Source of the DNA: an uncultured Eubacterium sp.
GTDB taxonomy: Bacteria; Bacillota; Clostridia; Oscillospirales; Acutalibacteraceae
Assembly: GCA_934512155.1 (NCBI GenBank)
Contig: CAKSWS010000024.1
Coordinates: 1 to 24,998, forward strand
Reading direction: 5' to 3'
DNA: 24,998 nt
The position numbers and the translations under genes were made by a program. Every line of letters begins with the position of its first letter. The first letter of the stretch is position 1. Positions 15,457-23,963 of the stretch are shown one piece after another. Under the pieces are notes generated by a model. It did no database searches. It saw nothing but the letters and a program-made list of their open reading frames with translations, and was not told the origin of the DNA.

Positions 15457-16305
15457 ATGGATTTAATCAAATTAGAAAATGTTGATTTTTCATATATGGT
15501 TGATGAAGAGGAAAACGGTGCTTCACAAAAAATTAAAGTTTTGGAAGATTTTAATTTAACTATAGAAAAAGGGTCTTTTGTTGCCGTTTTAGGTCATAAC
15601 GGCTCAGGAAAATCCACTGTGGCAAAGCTTATAAACGGAATCCTTTTTCCTGAAAAGGGCAGGGTTCTTGTTGATAATCAGCAAACTGCGGATGATGATT
15701 CTATTTTTGATATTCGTAAAAAGGTTGGTATGGTTTTTCAAAATCCCGACAACCAAATTGTTGCTTCAATAGTTGAAGAGGATGTTGCCTTCGGCGTTGA
15801 GAATTTAGGATATTCTCCGGAAGAATGCAGAAAAAGAGTTGATGAAGCGCTTAAAACCGTGGGCATGTATGATTTAAGAGAACGTGCTCCACACAAGCTT
15901 TCAGGCGGTCAAAAGCAGCGTGTTGCCGTTGCAGGCATTATTGCTATGAAGCCAATGTGTATTGTTCTTGACGAGCCTACTGCTATGCTTGACCCAAGCG
16001 GAAGAAAAGAAGTTATGGACACCGTTAAAATGCTTAATAAGCAGGATGGTATTACTATAGTTCTTATAACTCACTATATGGATGAGGCTGTGCAGGCAGA
16101 CAGAGTTGTGGTTATTGATGACGGTAAGATTAAAGCCGACGGCACACCTCGCAATGTTTTTAAAGATGTTGATAAAATGAAATCAATGGGGCTTGATGTG
16201 CCTCAGGCAACAGAGCTTGTTTATAACTTAAACTTAAAATCTGAAAATACAATACTTAATGCGGATGAATGTGTTGAGTTTATTTTGAAAAAAATGGAGG
16301 AATAG
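15457..16305 (+). CDS. ecfA1: ECF transporter ATP-binding subunit EcfA1
   Basis: One of the two ATPases of the energy-coupling-factor module that drives vitamin or metal uptake with interchangeable S subunits. The 282-residue protein has Walker A GHNGSGKST (46-54), Q-loop region VFQNPDNQI, signature LSGGQKQR (148-155), Walker B IVLDEPTAMLDP (D172, E173) and the switch His in LITHYMDEA. The NPDNQ Q-loop is typical of EcfA. It starts on the base after the methyltransferase stop. Two bases separate it from ecfA2. Confidence 0.95.
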   Translation: MDLIKLENVDFSYMVDEEENGASQKIKVLEDFNLTIEKGSFVAVLGHNGSGKSTVAKLINGILFPEKGRVLVDNQQTADDDSIFDIRKKVGMVFQNPDNQIVASIVEEDVAFGVENLGYSPEECRKRVDEALKTVGMYDLRERAPHKLSGGQKQRVAVAGIIAMKPMCIVLDEPTAMLDPSGRKEVMDTVKMLNKQDGITIVLITHYMDEAVQADRVVVIDDGKIKADGTPRNVFKDVDKMKSMGLDVPQATELVYNLNLKSENTILNADECVEFILKKMEE

Positions 16306-16307
16306 CC

Positions 16308-17183
16308 GTGGCTGTTTTGGTTTGTGAAAATTTAAAATACCTTTACAGTGTAGGCACCCCTTTTGAAAATGCGGCAATAGACGGTGTTGACTTTTCTGCT
16401 GAAAACGGTGAAATGATTGGTATAATCGGTCATACCGGAAGCGGAAAATCAACTTTAATTCAACATTTAAACGGGCTTTTAGAGCCAAACAGCGGCACTG
16501 TTTTTCTTGACGGAAAAGATATTTGGTCAAAGGAAAACAGAAAACAAATAAGAAATGTGCGTTTTGCCGTGGGTCTTTGTTTTCAATATCCCGAATATCA
16601 AATTTTTGAAGATGATATTTATAAAGAAATTGCTTTCGGACCTAAACAAATGGGTCTTGATGACGAGGAAATCAAAAGGCGTGTTTATGAAAGTATGGAT
16701 TTCGTGGGCATAGAAAGAAATTTGGAAAAAAAATCTCCTTTTGATTTGTCCGGCGGTCAAAAAAGGCGTGTTGCAATCGCTTCAATAATTGCAATGAAGC
16801 CTAAAATTTTAATTTTGGACGAACCTTGTGCAGGTCTTGACCCAAAAGGCAGAGATGTAATTCTTTCTATGATAAAAGATTATCAGCAAAAAATGGGGAA
16901 TACGGTTATTTTTGTTTCACATTCTATGGAAGATGTGGCAAAAATTTGTGATAAGGTTCTTGTTATGAATAACAGCAAGGTTGCAATGTATGGCACCGTG
17001 CCGGAGGTTTATTCTCACGGAAAAGAGCTTAAAGCCATGGGTCTTAATGTTCCTCAGGTTACGGAAATTTTTCTTAAATTAAAAGAAAAGGGCGTTAATT
17101 GCTCTACCGATATATTTACCGTTGAACAGGCGGAAAAAGAGCTTACCCGCCTTTTGAAAGGGGGAGATACCGATGATGAGTGA
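16308..17183 (+). CDS. ecfA2: ECF transporter ATP-binding subunit EcfA2
   Basis: The second ATPase of the ECF module, 291 residues. It has Walker A GHTGSGKST (41-49), Q-loop segment CFQYPEYQIF, signature LSGGQKRR (147-154), Walker B LILDEPCAGLDP (D171, E172) and switch segment FVSHSMEDV. YPEYQ in the Q-loop distinguishes EcfA2 from EcfA1. The GTG start at 16308 has GGAGG about 7 bases upstream, inside the end of ecfA1. Its last 11 bases overlap ecfT. It forms a heterodimer with EcfA1 on EcfT. Confidence 0.95.
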   Translation: MAVLVCENLKYLYSVGTPFENAAIDGVDFSAENGEMIGIIGHTGSGKSTLIQHLNGLLEPNSGTVFLDGKDIWSKENRKQIRNVRFAVGLCFQYPEYQIFEDDIYKEIAFGPKQMGLDDEEIKRRVYESMDFVGIERNLEKKSPFDLSGGQKRRVAIASIIAMKPKILILDEPCAGLDPKGRDVILSMIKDYQQKMGNTVIFVSHSMEDVAKICDKVLVMNNSKVAMYGTVPEVYSHGKELKAMGLNVPQVTEIFLKLKEKGVNCSTDIFTVEQAEKELTRLLKGGDTDDE

Positions 17184-17985
17184 TATTACACTTGGGCAGT
17201 ATTTCCCGGGAAAATCATTTATACATAAAATGGATGCAAGAATTAAGGTTGTTCTTACTATTGCCGTTATTGTATCTCTTTTTGTATGTAAGAACTTCCT
17301 TTCGCTGGCTCTTGTGTTTTTTGGTGTGGTAGGTATTGTTGTAATAAGTAAAATACCTGTTAAAACAATTATGAAAAGCCTTAAATCCTTATCAGTGATA
17401 ATTATAATAACTTCTCTTCTTAATTTGTTTTACGGCGAAGGAGAACCGCTTTTTCATATTTTCAGTTTAACGGTAACAAAAGCAGGTGTTTATAAAGCAA
17501 TATTTATGGCGTTTCGCATAATTGCTCTTCTTGTTGTGGGTTCAATGTTAACATATACAACAACACCTACTGATTTAACAGACGCTATTGAAAGACTTTT
17601 AAAACCTTTAACATATATTAAAATTGATGTTCATTCCGTTGCAATGACAATGACTATTGCTCTTCGCTTTATTCCTACATTAATTGAGGAAATTGATAAA
17701 ATTACTGCGGCTCAAAAATCAAGGGGCGCAGATATGGAATCAGGCAATTTAATTCACAGGGCAAAAGCCCTTATACCAATTTTAATTCCTTTGTTTATTT
17801 CTTCTTTCCGTCGTGCAAATGAACTTGCATACGCAATGGAATGCCGTTGCTACAGAGGCGGCAAGGGCAGAACAAAAATGAAAGTAGTTAAAATGGAAGC
17901 AAGAGATTATATTGCTCTTGCAATCGTAGTATTGTTCTTTGCGGCAATTATTTACTTAAACAGTCTAATGCCCGGTGTTATATGA
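17173..17985 (+). CDS. ecfT: ECF transporter transmembrane scaffold subunit EcfT
   Basis: The 270-residue membrane subunit couples the EcfA1/A2 ATPases to substrate-binding S proteins. It begins with a typical cytoplasmic segment (LGQYFPGKSFIHKMDARIKV), has several hydrophobic helices, and carries the two Arg-containing coupling motifs in its cytoplasmic helices: AQKSRGADMESG (R184 G185) and MECRCYRGG (about 222-230). It overlaps ecfA2 by 11 bases and truA by 4 (ATGA). Either of two adjacent ATGs (17173 or 17176) may start it; GGGGGAG lies just upstream. No S-component gene is nearby, as expected for a group II module that serves S proteins encoded elsewhere. Confidence 0.94.
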   Translation: MMSDITLGQYFPGKSFIHKMDARIKVVLTIAVIVSLFVCKNFLSLALVFFGVVGIVVISKIPVKTIMKSLKSLSVIIIITSLLNLFYGEGEPLFHIFSLTVTKAGVYKAIFMAFRIIALLVVGSMLTYTTTPTDLTDAIERLLKPLTYIKIDVHSVAMTMTIALRFIPTLIEEIDKITAAQKSRGADMESGNLIHRAKALIPILIPLFISSFRRANELAYAMECRCYRGGKGRTKMKVVKMEARDYIALAIVVLFFAAIIYLNSLMPGVI

Positions 17986-18716
17986 GAAATTTATTGTTAA
18001 CAATTAGTTATGACGGCAGCGGTTATCACGGTTGGCAGGTGCAAAATAATGCTTTAACTGTTCAGCAGGTTTTTCAAAATGCCGTTGAAAAGGTGTTTGG
18101 CAGCCGCATTGATATTAAAGGCTGCAGCAGAACAGACAGCGGTGTGCATGCTAACAAATACTGTTTGTCGTTTAAAACAGATAAAAATATTCCTGAAAAA
18201 AATATCGTCAGTGCATTGAATACTTATTTGCCTAAGGATGTGGCAGTTCTTTCTTGCGTTGAAGTTGACAGTGATTTTCATGCAAGATACAGTGTAAAAG
18301 AAAAAGAATATGTTTATGTGCTTTGTAACAGTCAAATAAGAAATCCTTTTCTTGAAAAATATGCTTTTTGGTATCGCTATCCTATTGATACGGATTATTT
18401 AAACAGTCAGGCACAGGCGTTTGTCGGCACTTATGATTACAGCGGGTTTTGCTCCGCAAATTCAAATGTGCAGGGAACTGTAAGAACCGTTTATTCCTTT
18501 TCCGTAACAAGAGAGGGCGATATGGTTTATTTTAAAGTGCGTGCCAACGGATTTCTGTATAATATGGTTCGTATTATGGTTGGCACGTTGCTTTTTGTAA
18601 GCGAAGGCAAAATAGAAAAAGATGGGCTGAAAAGTGTTATTTTGAGTAAAGACAGAAAACAGGCAGGAAAAACAGCTCCGCCACAGGGGTTGTATTTAAA
18701 TGAAATAATTTACTGA
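17982..18716 (+). CDS. truA: tRNA pseudouridine(38-40) synthase TruA
   Basis: Isomerises uridines at positions 38-40 in the anticodon stem-loop of many tRNAs. The 244-residue protein has the standard start LLLTISYDGSGYHGWQ and the catalytic Asp in GCSRTDSGVHA (D52). YDYSGFCS and FLYNMVRIMVGTLL, both signature segments of the family, follow. The start overlaps the ecfT stop by four bases. The order ecfA1-ecfA2-ecfT-truA is a conserved Firmicutes arrangement that usually follows rplQ; here it follows glmM and a methyltransferase instead. Confidence 0.96.
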   Translation: MRNLLLTISYDGSGYHGWQVQNNALTVQQVFQNAVEKVFGSRIDIKGCSRTDSGVHANKYCLSFKTDKNIPEKNIVSALNTYLPKDVAVLSCVEVDSDFHARYSVKEKEYVYVLCNSQIRNPFLEKYAFWYRYPIDTDYLNSQAQAFVGTYDYSGFCSANSNVQGTVRTVYSFSVTREGDMVYFKVRANGFLYNMVRIMVGTLLFVSEGKIEKDGLKSVILSKDRKQAGKTAPPQGLYLNEIIY

Positions 18717-18730
18717 GTTTTGGGTGGATT

Positions 18731-19906
18731 ATGGCAACTAATCAAAGAGAAAATTTAAGAAAAGAAAAAAAGCAAAAAAAGCAGCATAAAATAACCGTTG
18801 CCTTTTGGTGCGTGGTTCTTGTTGTGATTTTGGCAATTATTGTAATGAAAGTGTGCGAAATTGATTTTTCAACTATTAAAGATAAGATTTCGGGCAATTC
18901 AAACATATCAAGTGCGGTTTCCGATGAAAGTAAATTCCCATATTCGCTTGATAACAGCGATAACGTGGTTTTACTAAATTTAGGAAATAATATTTTTGCG
19001 GTCAGTCAAACTTCAATAGTTTCAGTTAATTCGTCAAACGGTAAAAAATGCTTTTCCGACGACCATGGCTATGCTAATCCTATATCAAAAACCCGTGGCA
19101 GTTATGCACTTGTTTTTGACCAGGGTTCAAATAAATACAGGCTTGATTCCGGCGACGGTAATATTTATACTGATACTGTTCAAAATTCTATTTTAACAGG
19201 CGATGTTTCCGGTACCGGTACAGTAGCCTTGGCAACAACATCTTCTGATTCACTAAGTCAAATTTTGGTTTATTCAAAATCATTAAATGAGAAGTTTAAT
19301 TACTCTGTTTCTTCCGGCTATGTTACGGCTGTTGCTGTTGATGAATCTGCAAGGCGTGTGGCTTTTGCCGTTGTTAATTCAAAAAACGCAAAACTTCAAA
19401 CTGTTGTTTATACAATGAATATTGGCGACAGTGAGCCTAAAGCACAGTTTGAGTATGAAGGCTCGTCTGTAATTAATATACGCTTTCTATCATCAAATCT
19501 TTATGTTGTTGGCAGTGATTTCATAAGTGTAATTACTTCAATGAAAAATGAAGTAAAAGTGTTTGAACAGGGCAGTGTTAAGATTAATTCTTATACATAT
19601 AATTCATCGGAAAATCTTGTGGCGGCTTATACTGCTTATGACGGCGAGTCCGGTAATACTTTGGCCCTTGTTTCTTCATCAGGTAAAATTAAGCACACGG
19701 TTGCAACAAATGTTGATGTTAAAGATATAACCGCCTCTTCGTCTGATGTTGCTGTTTTAACCGACAGCAGCGTAATTGTTTATAATTTTTCAAAAGGCGA
19801 AATCAAAACACAGTACAGTGTGGATGATTCTTATTCGTCAATTCTTCAAATTTCTTCAAAAATATTTGCAAAGCACCGTTCATATATTGAATTGTTAACG
19901 GAATAG
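18731..19906 (+). CDS. DUF5711-like membrane-anchored beta-repeat protein
   Basis: The 391-residue protein has a Lys-rich cytoplasmic start (1-20), a membrane helix (about 21-40), and an extracytoplasmic region of repeated beta-strand blocks resembling a propeller (for example NVVLLNLGNNIFAVSQTSIV, GYVTAVAVDESARRVAFAVV, INIRFLSSNLYVVGSDFISV). The arrangement matches what I recall as the DUF5711 family of Clostridia; no function is known. GGGTGGATT lies directly before ATG 18731. It is 14 bases after truA and 7 bases before cvpA, so it is in the same transcript. A role at the cell envelope is inferred from topology only. Confidence 0.75.
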   Translation: MATNQRENLRKEKKQKKQHKITVAFWCVVLVVILAIIVMKVCEIDFSTIKDKISGNSNISSAVSDESKFPYSLDNSDNVVLLNLGNNIFAVSQTSIVSVNSSNGKKCFSDDHGYANPISKTRGSYALVFDQGSNKYRLDSGDGNIYTDTVQNSILTGDVSGTGTVALATTSSDSLSQILVYSKSLNEKFNYSVSSGYVTAVAVDESARRVAFAVVNSKNAKLQTVVYTMNIGDSEPKAQFEYEGSSVINIRFLSSNLYVVGSDFISVITSMKNEVKVFEQGSVKINSYTYNSSENLVAAYTAYDGESGNTLALVSSSGKIKHTVATNVDVKDITASSSDVAVLTDSSVIVYNFSKGEIKTQYSVDDSYSSILQISSKIFAKHRSYIELLTE

Positions 19907-19913
19907 GGGTGTT

Positions 19914-20594
19914 TTGTTGAATTATATTGATTTGTTTTTTATTGTTACATTCAGTGTAATGATTTTCAGTGGATTTTTAAGGGGCTTTCTTGTTTCGGCT
20001 TTATCTTTTATTAGATTTATTGTTGCATATCCTTTGGCATTTTTTCTTTGCCGCAATTACAGTGATTATGTTTACAATAATTGGCTTCGTGATTTTGTGC
20101 TTTCTAAAATCAATAAAGGCGTTGAACAAGGCAGCGTTAAAACGGTAACGGAAAATGCCCTTGCTTTCGTAAATGATTTGCCTTATGGACTTTCAAAGTT
20201 AGTTGATACGTCATTTTTGGAAAACAATAACGGCGAATTTTCAAAAGCTGTTTTGGAAAATATTGTGGACCCTGTTGCCCCAACTATTATTAAAATTTTA
20301 ATTTTTATTTTGACTATTATTCTTTTCTATGTTATAACTTGGATTATAATGTTGTTCTTTAAAAAGAGAAATAAAGATAAAAAGTCGTTTCTTCATAACA
20401 CAAATAAAGTGCTTGGCGGCGTTTTCGGTTTAGTCAAAGGTGTTGTTTTCATTTTTGTTGTTTGTGCAATTTTAAATTATGTTTCTATTATTTTTGACGG
20501 CTCTTCAAACAGTTTTATAAATGAAATACAAAACAGTAAAGTTTTAAATTTTATCGTTCCCTTTAACCCTATAATTACATACTTTGCAAAATAA
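19914..20594 (+). CDS. CvpA family membrane protein
   Basis: A 226-residue protein with four hydrophobic segments. The N-terminal half, IDLFFIVTFSVMIFSGFLRGFLVSA, is the CvpA signature (Asp followed by G-x-xRG in the first helix pair). A polar loop and two more helices follow, the last near LGGVFGLVKGVVFIFVVCAIL. CvpA-type proteins are inner-membrane proteins first linked to colicin V export and more widely to envelope maintenance; the biochemical role is unclear. The start is TTG at 19914 (a second TTG follows at once) after AGGGGTG. It probably ends the ruvC-cvpA operon, since a structured gap follows. Confidence 0.85.
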   Translation: MLNYIDLFFIVTFSVMIFSGFLRGFLVSALSFIRFIVAYPLAFFLCRNYSDYVYNNWLRDFVLSKINKGVEQGSVKTVTENALAFVNDLPYGLSKLVDTSFLENNNGEFSKAVLENIVDPVAPTIIKILIFILTIILFYVITWIIMLFFKKRNKDKKSFLHNTNKVLGGVFGLVKGVVFIFVVCAILNYVSIIFDGSSNSFINEIQNSKVLNFIVPFNPIITYFAK

Positions 20595-20638
20595 TAGTGC
20601 GAAAAATTACACTAATTAAATTATATATCATTTGCGGT

Positions 20639-20736
20639 GCTAAAATTTAATGTCGCATTAAATGTGCTTTTAAATTTTGAGCCGGTTGAAATCACCGTTT
20701 ACGCCTGTTTAGGCAGAACAGGATACAGGGTGATTT
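20639..20736 (+). promoter_or_regulatory. Structured leader / terminator-like region before pgsA
   Basis: The 171-183 bp gap between cvpA and pgsA holds two stacked inverted repeats. First, GCTAAAATTTAA (20639-20650) pairs with TTAAATTTTGAGC (20670-20682) except for a bulge. Second, AAATCACC (20689-20696) pairs with GGTGATTT (20729-20736), enclosing CCTGTT (20704-20709) / AACAGG (20717-20722). A competing stem CGGT/ACCG (around 20684-20697) uses the same AATCACC arm, and that arm can also pair with GGTGATT at the pgsA ribosome-binding site (20768-20774). It may be a terminator for the upstream operon, a translational switch for pgsA, or both. I recognise no known riboswitch class and no clear promoter in the gap. 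Confidence 0.4.
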
Positions 20737-20777
20737 TTAATAAAATATTTGTTACCTGAAAGGCTATGGTGATTAAA

Positions 20778-21401
20778 ATGAGCAATTTTAAATCCAATTT
20801 AAAAGATTTGTTTGACGGCTGTCTTACAATTCCAAATTTGTTATCTGTAATCAGGATTATGCTTATTCCTGTTTTTGTCGTTTTGCTTTTAAAAGATTAT
20901 GTTGTTGCCGCAATTATAGTTATTATTGTGGCAGAATTAACCGATTTACTTGACGGTAAAATTGCCAGAAAATTTAATCAGGTTTCTGCTCTCGGCAAAT
21001 TACTTGATCCTATTGCGGATAAACTTTCACAAATTTCAATAGTTATTGTTTTAATTGTAAAATACTGGGATAATGCTATTAAATATCTGTTTATGTTTTT
21101 CATTGCAAAGGAAATAATAATGCTTATCGGCGGTGCTGTTTTGCTTTCAAAGGGTTTGCGCCCCGTTGCGGCAGAAATTTGGGGAAAGGTTGCCACAACG
21201 GTATTTTGTATTGTTATGATATTTGTTCTTGCTTTTGGCGAAAACGGTGCTCTTTGTAATTTAACAGGCTTTACTTTGCCAAATGTTGTAACATGGGTGC
21301 TTGTAAGTATTTCAGCCGTTTGTACTCTTTGCTCTTTGCTTGGTTATGCACCGGGCTTTATAAAGCAAATTAAAGAAAAAAAGAACAATAATAAAGCTTA
21401 A
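20778..21401 (+). CDS. pgsA: CDP-diacylglycerol-glycerol-3-phosphate 3-phosphatidyltransferase
   Basis: Makes phosphatidylglycerol-phosphate from CDP-diacylglycerol, the committed step to phosphatidylglycerol and cardiolipin, in the cytoplasmic membrane. The full CDP-alcohol phosphotransferase motif D56xxD59G60xxAR(x8)G73xxxD77xxxD81 is present (DLLDGKIARKF...GKLLDPIADK). Several membrane helices follow. The 207-residue length is slightly longer than B. subtilis PgsA, owing to a Lys/Asn-rich tail. I place the start at ATG 20778, after GGTGAT with 4-base spacing. An upstream in-frame ATG at 20766 overlaps that signal and has AAAGG only 2 bases away. It is 22 bases before clpE. Confidence 0.92.
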   Translation: MSNFKSNLKDLFDGCLTIPNLLSVIRIMLIPVFVVLLLKDYVVAAIIVIIVAELTDLLDGKIARKFNQVSALGKLLDPIADKLSQISIVIVLIVKYWDNAIKYLFMFFIAKEIIMLIGGAVLLSKGLRPVAAEIWGKVATTVFCIVMIFVLAFGENGALCNLTGFTLPNVVTWVLVSISAVCTLCSLLGYAPGFIKQIKEKKNNNKA

Positions 21402-21423
21402 ATTAAGGAGTTAATTTTATTTA

Positions 21424-23733
21424 ATGAAACAACAAATGTGCAGCAGGTGCGGTGAACGACCTGCGGTCTTATTTATTCAAAAAATGGAAAATGATAAGGT
21501 TGTGCCTGAGGGACTTTGCATAAAATGTGCAAGAGAGCTTAACGTAGGTTCAATAAATCAGATGATTGACCAACTGGGTATTTCAGATGATGAGCTTGAA
21601 GCCGCTTCCGAGCAAATGGGTCAATTTATGGAAAATATGGGCGATTTTGACTTCGGATCATTAGGCGAAATGTTTAACCCTGAAAATATGGACGGCGCTC
21701 AAACAATGCCTTTTGCAAATCTTTTTAACGGCGGCACAGCAGATGCCGAAAGTGAAACGAACAGTAAAAAAGGCGGAAAAAAACGTTCAAAACGTCCCGG
21801 TAAAAATTCTTCGGATGACTCAAGAAAGTTTTTAAATAACTATTGTAATAACCTAACGGCTAAAGCAAAAAAAGGTGAAATAGATAGTATTATAGGCAGA
21901 GAAAAGGAAATTTCCCGTGCCGTTCAGATTTTGTGCAGAAGAACAAAAAATAACCCTTGTTTAATCGGTGAACCGGGTGTCGGCAAAACGGCTATTGCAG
22001 AGGGTCTTGCAATTAAAATTGCAAAGGGCGAGGTTCCTGCACGACTTATGGATAAAGAAATTTATTTGCTTGACTTAACCGCTCTTGTAGCCGGAACTCA
22101 ATTCAGAGGTCAGTTTGAGGGCAGAATTAAAGGCTTGGTAGATGAGGTTAAGCACGAGGGTAATATTATTCTCTTTATAGACGAAGTTCATAATCTTGTA
22201 GGTACCGGCGACAGTGAAGGCACAATGAACGCCGCAAATATTTTAAAACCGGCTCTTTCAAGAGGTGAAATTCAGGTTATAGGCGCAACAACTTTTAATG
22301 AATATAGAAAATATATTGAAAAAGATGCTGCCCTTGAACGTCGTTTTCAGCCTATAAAGGTTGAAGAACCGTCTATTGACGACGCTTATAAAATGCTTAT
22401 CGGCATTAAGGCTTATTATGAAAATTATCATAAAGTTGAAATTTCCGATTCTCTTGTGTATAAAGCAGTTACCATGTCGGAACGCTATGTAACAGACAGG
22501 TATTTGCCCGATAAAGCCATCGACTTGCTTGATGAAGCTTGTACCTGCGCAAATTTACGCAATCCGGCAATTTCTCAATATCAAAAAGAACTTGATAAGA
22601 AAAATAATTTACTTGTAAATATTGATAATCTTTCCCAACCTGAAGAGGATAAAGAAATCGATTATGAATTAATAACAAAATTAAAATCAGAGGTTCTTCA
22701 AATAGACCAGGTTTTGCCTGAACTTGCCGAAAAAGCAAAAGACAATCAGGTGCAGGAAAAGGATTTAGCTCAGGTTGTTTCTCTTTGGACGGGTATTCCT
22801 GCAACAAAAATCAAAGAGGGCGATATTAAAAAACTTGCTTCACTTGAGGATGAACTTAAAACTCATATTATCGGTCAGGATGAAGCTATAGAAAAGGTTG
22901 CCGCAGCAGTAAGGCGTGGCAGAATTCAAATCAGCCCAAAGAAAAGGCCTCAGTCCTTTATATTTGTAGGTCCTACGGGTGTTGGTAAAACAGAGCTTGT
23001 TAAGCAGCTTGCACAATATCTTTTTGATTCACCGGACAGTTTGATTCGTCTTGATATGAGTGAGTTTATGGAAAAATTCAGCGTTTCAAGAATTATCGGT
23101 TCGCCTCCGGGATATGTTGGCTATGATGATGCCGGTCAGTTAACCGAAAAGGTAAGAAGAAAGCCTTACAGTGTAATTCTTTTTGATGAAATCGAAAAAG
23201 CACACAAAGATGTTTTAAATATTCTTCTTCAAATTCTTGACGAGGGCAGAATTACCGACGCACAAGGCAGAACCGTAAATTTTGAAAACACAATTATTAT
23301 TATGACTTCAAATGCAGGCTCAACTGATGCCGCAACTGTTGGTTTCGGTAAAACAGAAGGCGATATTAATAAAGAAGTTACAATGAAAGCTCTTGAGCGG
23401 TTCCTTCGCCCTGAATTTTTAGGCAGGGTAGATGAGGTTGTTGTTTTCAATAAGCTTACGTTTGATAACTTTGAAAAAATCGCTTCAATTATGCTTCATG
23501 AGCTTGAAGACGGTTTGAAGGATAAAGGCATTGAGCTTAATGTTGAGCCGTCTGTTCCTGTTTACATTGCCAAAAAGGCATACGGTTCCAAAAAGAATGC
23601 CAGGGGATTAAGAGATGTTGTAAGACGAGAAGTTGAAGACGCTCTTGCTTCTGCCATCGTTTATAATCAAGATGTGGATATAAAATCTTTCACAGTTTCC
23701 GCAAATGATAAAATTGAAATAAAAATTAACTGA
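21424..23733 (+). CDS. clpE: ClpE-type AAA+ unfoldase with N-terminal zinc finger
   Basis: An ATP-dependent unfoldase that would feed ClpP and/or disaggregate proteins. The 769-residue protein starts with a four-cysteine zinc finger (C6, C9, C32, C35) rather than the double Clp_N repeat of ClpC; this is the ClpE feature. A low-complexity Lys/Ser linker (about 110-135) follows, then the first AAA+ module (Walker A GEPGVGKT 182-189, FIDEVHN) and a short middle helical insert. The second AAA+ module has Walker A GPTGVGKT (516-523), LFDEIEKAH, and a C-terminal D2-small domain. AAGGAG lies 13 bases before the ATG, longer than normal, and no better in-frame start exists. No CtsR or CIRCE operator is visible; it is probably co-transcribed with pgsA. 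Confidence 0.9.
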   Translation: MKQQMCSRCGERPAVLFIQKMENDKVVPEGLCIKCARELNVGSINQMIDQLGISDDELEAASEQMGQFMENMGDFDFGSLGEMFNPENMDGAQTMPFANLFNGGTADAESETNSKKGGKKRSKRPGKNSSDDSRKFLNNYCNNLTAKAKKGEIDSIIGREKEISRAVQILCRRTKNNPCLIGEPGVGKTAIAEGLAIKIAKGEVPARLMDKEIYLLDLTALVAGTQFRGQFEGRIKGLVDEVKHEGNIILFIDEVHNLVGTGDSEGTMNAANILKPALSRGEIQVIGATTFNEYRKYIEKDAALERRFQPIKVEEPSIDDAYKMLIGIKAYYENYHKVEISDSLVYKAVTMSERYVTDRYLPDKAIDLLDEACTCANLRNPAISQYQKELDKKNNLLVNIDNLSQPEEDKEIDYELITKLKSEVLQIDQVLPELAEKAKDNQVQEKDLAQVVSLWTGIPATKIKEGDIKKLASLEDELKTHIIGQDEAIEKVAAAVRRGRIQISPKKRPQSFIFVGPTGVGKTELVKQLAQYLFDSPDSLIRLDMSEFMEKFSVSRIIGSPPGYVGYDDAGQLTEKVRRKPYSVILFDEIEKAHKDVLNILLQILDEGRITDAQGRTVNFENTIIIMTSNAGSTDAATVGFGKTEGDINKEVTMKALERFLRPEFLGRVDEVVVFNKLTFDNFEKIASIMLHELEDGLKDKGIELNVEPSVPVYIAKKAYGSKKNARGLRDVVRREVEDALASAIVYNQDVDIKSFTVSANDKIEIKIN

Positions 23734-23751
23734 TTTTTACAGTTTTTTTTT
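23728..23751 (+). terminator. Weak terminator overlapping the clpE stop
   Basis: AACTG (23728-23732) and CAGTT (23740-23744) form a 5-bp stem around ATTTTTA, followed by a 9-base T run. The stem starts within the last codons of clpE. Short, but the long T-tract makes it a plausible intrinsic terminator before the tRNA promoter. Confidence 0.5.
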
Positions 23752-23760
23752 AAAAAAGAC

Positions 23761-23789
23761 TTGACAGTTCGACGGTCATTTATTATAAT
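23761..23789 (+). promoter_or_regulatory. Consensus promoter of the tRNA-Gly/tRNA-Arg unit
   Basis: Perfect TTGACA (23761-23766) and TATAAT (23784-23789), 17 bases apart, the strongest promoter in the window. The tRNA-Gly gene starts 17 bases after the -10 box. Confidence 0.95.
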
Positions 23790-23798
23790 AATGACCGT
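23772..23798. repeat. Inverted repeat spanning the -10 of the tRNA-Gly promoter
   Basis: ACGGTCAT (23772-23779) and ATGACCGT (23791-23798) are perfect 8-base complements flanking the -10 box with an 11-base gap. The right arm covers the predicted transcription start. The geometry is that of an operator for a dimeric repressor, but it could be chance. No regulator is assigned. Confidence 0.4.
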
Positions 23799-23806
23799 TG
23801 CACTAC

Positions 23807-23880
23807 GCGGGTGTAGTTCAATGGTAGAATGTCAGCCTTCCAAGCTGAACACGAGGGTTCGATTCCCTTCACCCGCTCCA
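23807..23880 (+). tRNA. tRNA-Gly (TCC)
   Basis: The acceptor GCGGGTG pairs with CACCCGC, followed by discriminator T and encoded CCA at 23878-23880. The anticodon loop CTTCCAA (23837-23843) sits on a TCAGC/GCTGA stem; the anticodon is TCC at 23839-23841. The T loop GTTCGATTC is normal. First gene of a two-tRNA unit. Confidence 0.97.
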
Positions 23881-23886
23881 TTGTGT

Positions 23887-23963
<77 letters not shown>

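Noticed and set aside
20639..20736. Known riboswitch or T-box upstream of pgsA
   Set aside because: I could not match the hairpins to any consensus I know (no T-box core, no preQ1, ykkC, THF or FMN hallmark bases), so it is reported only as structured sequence.
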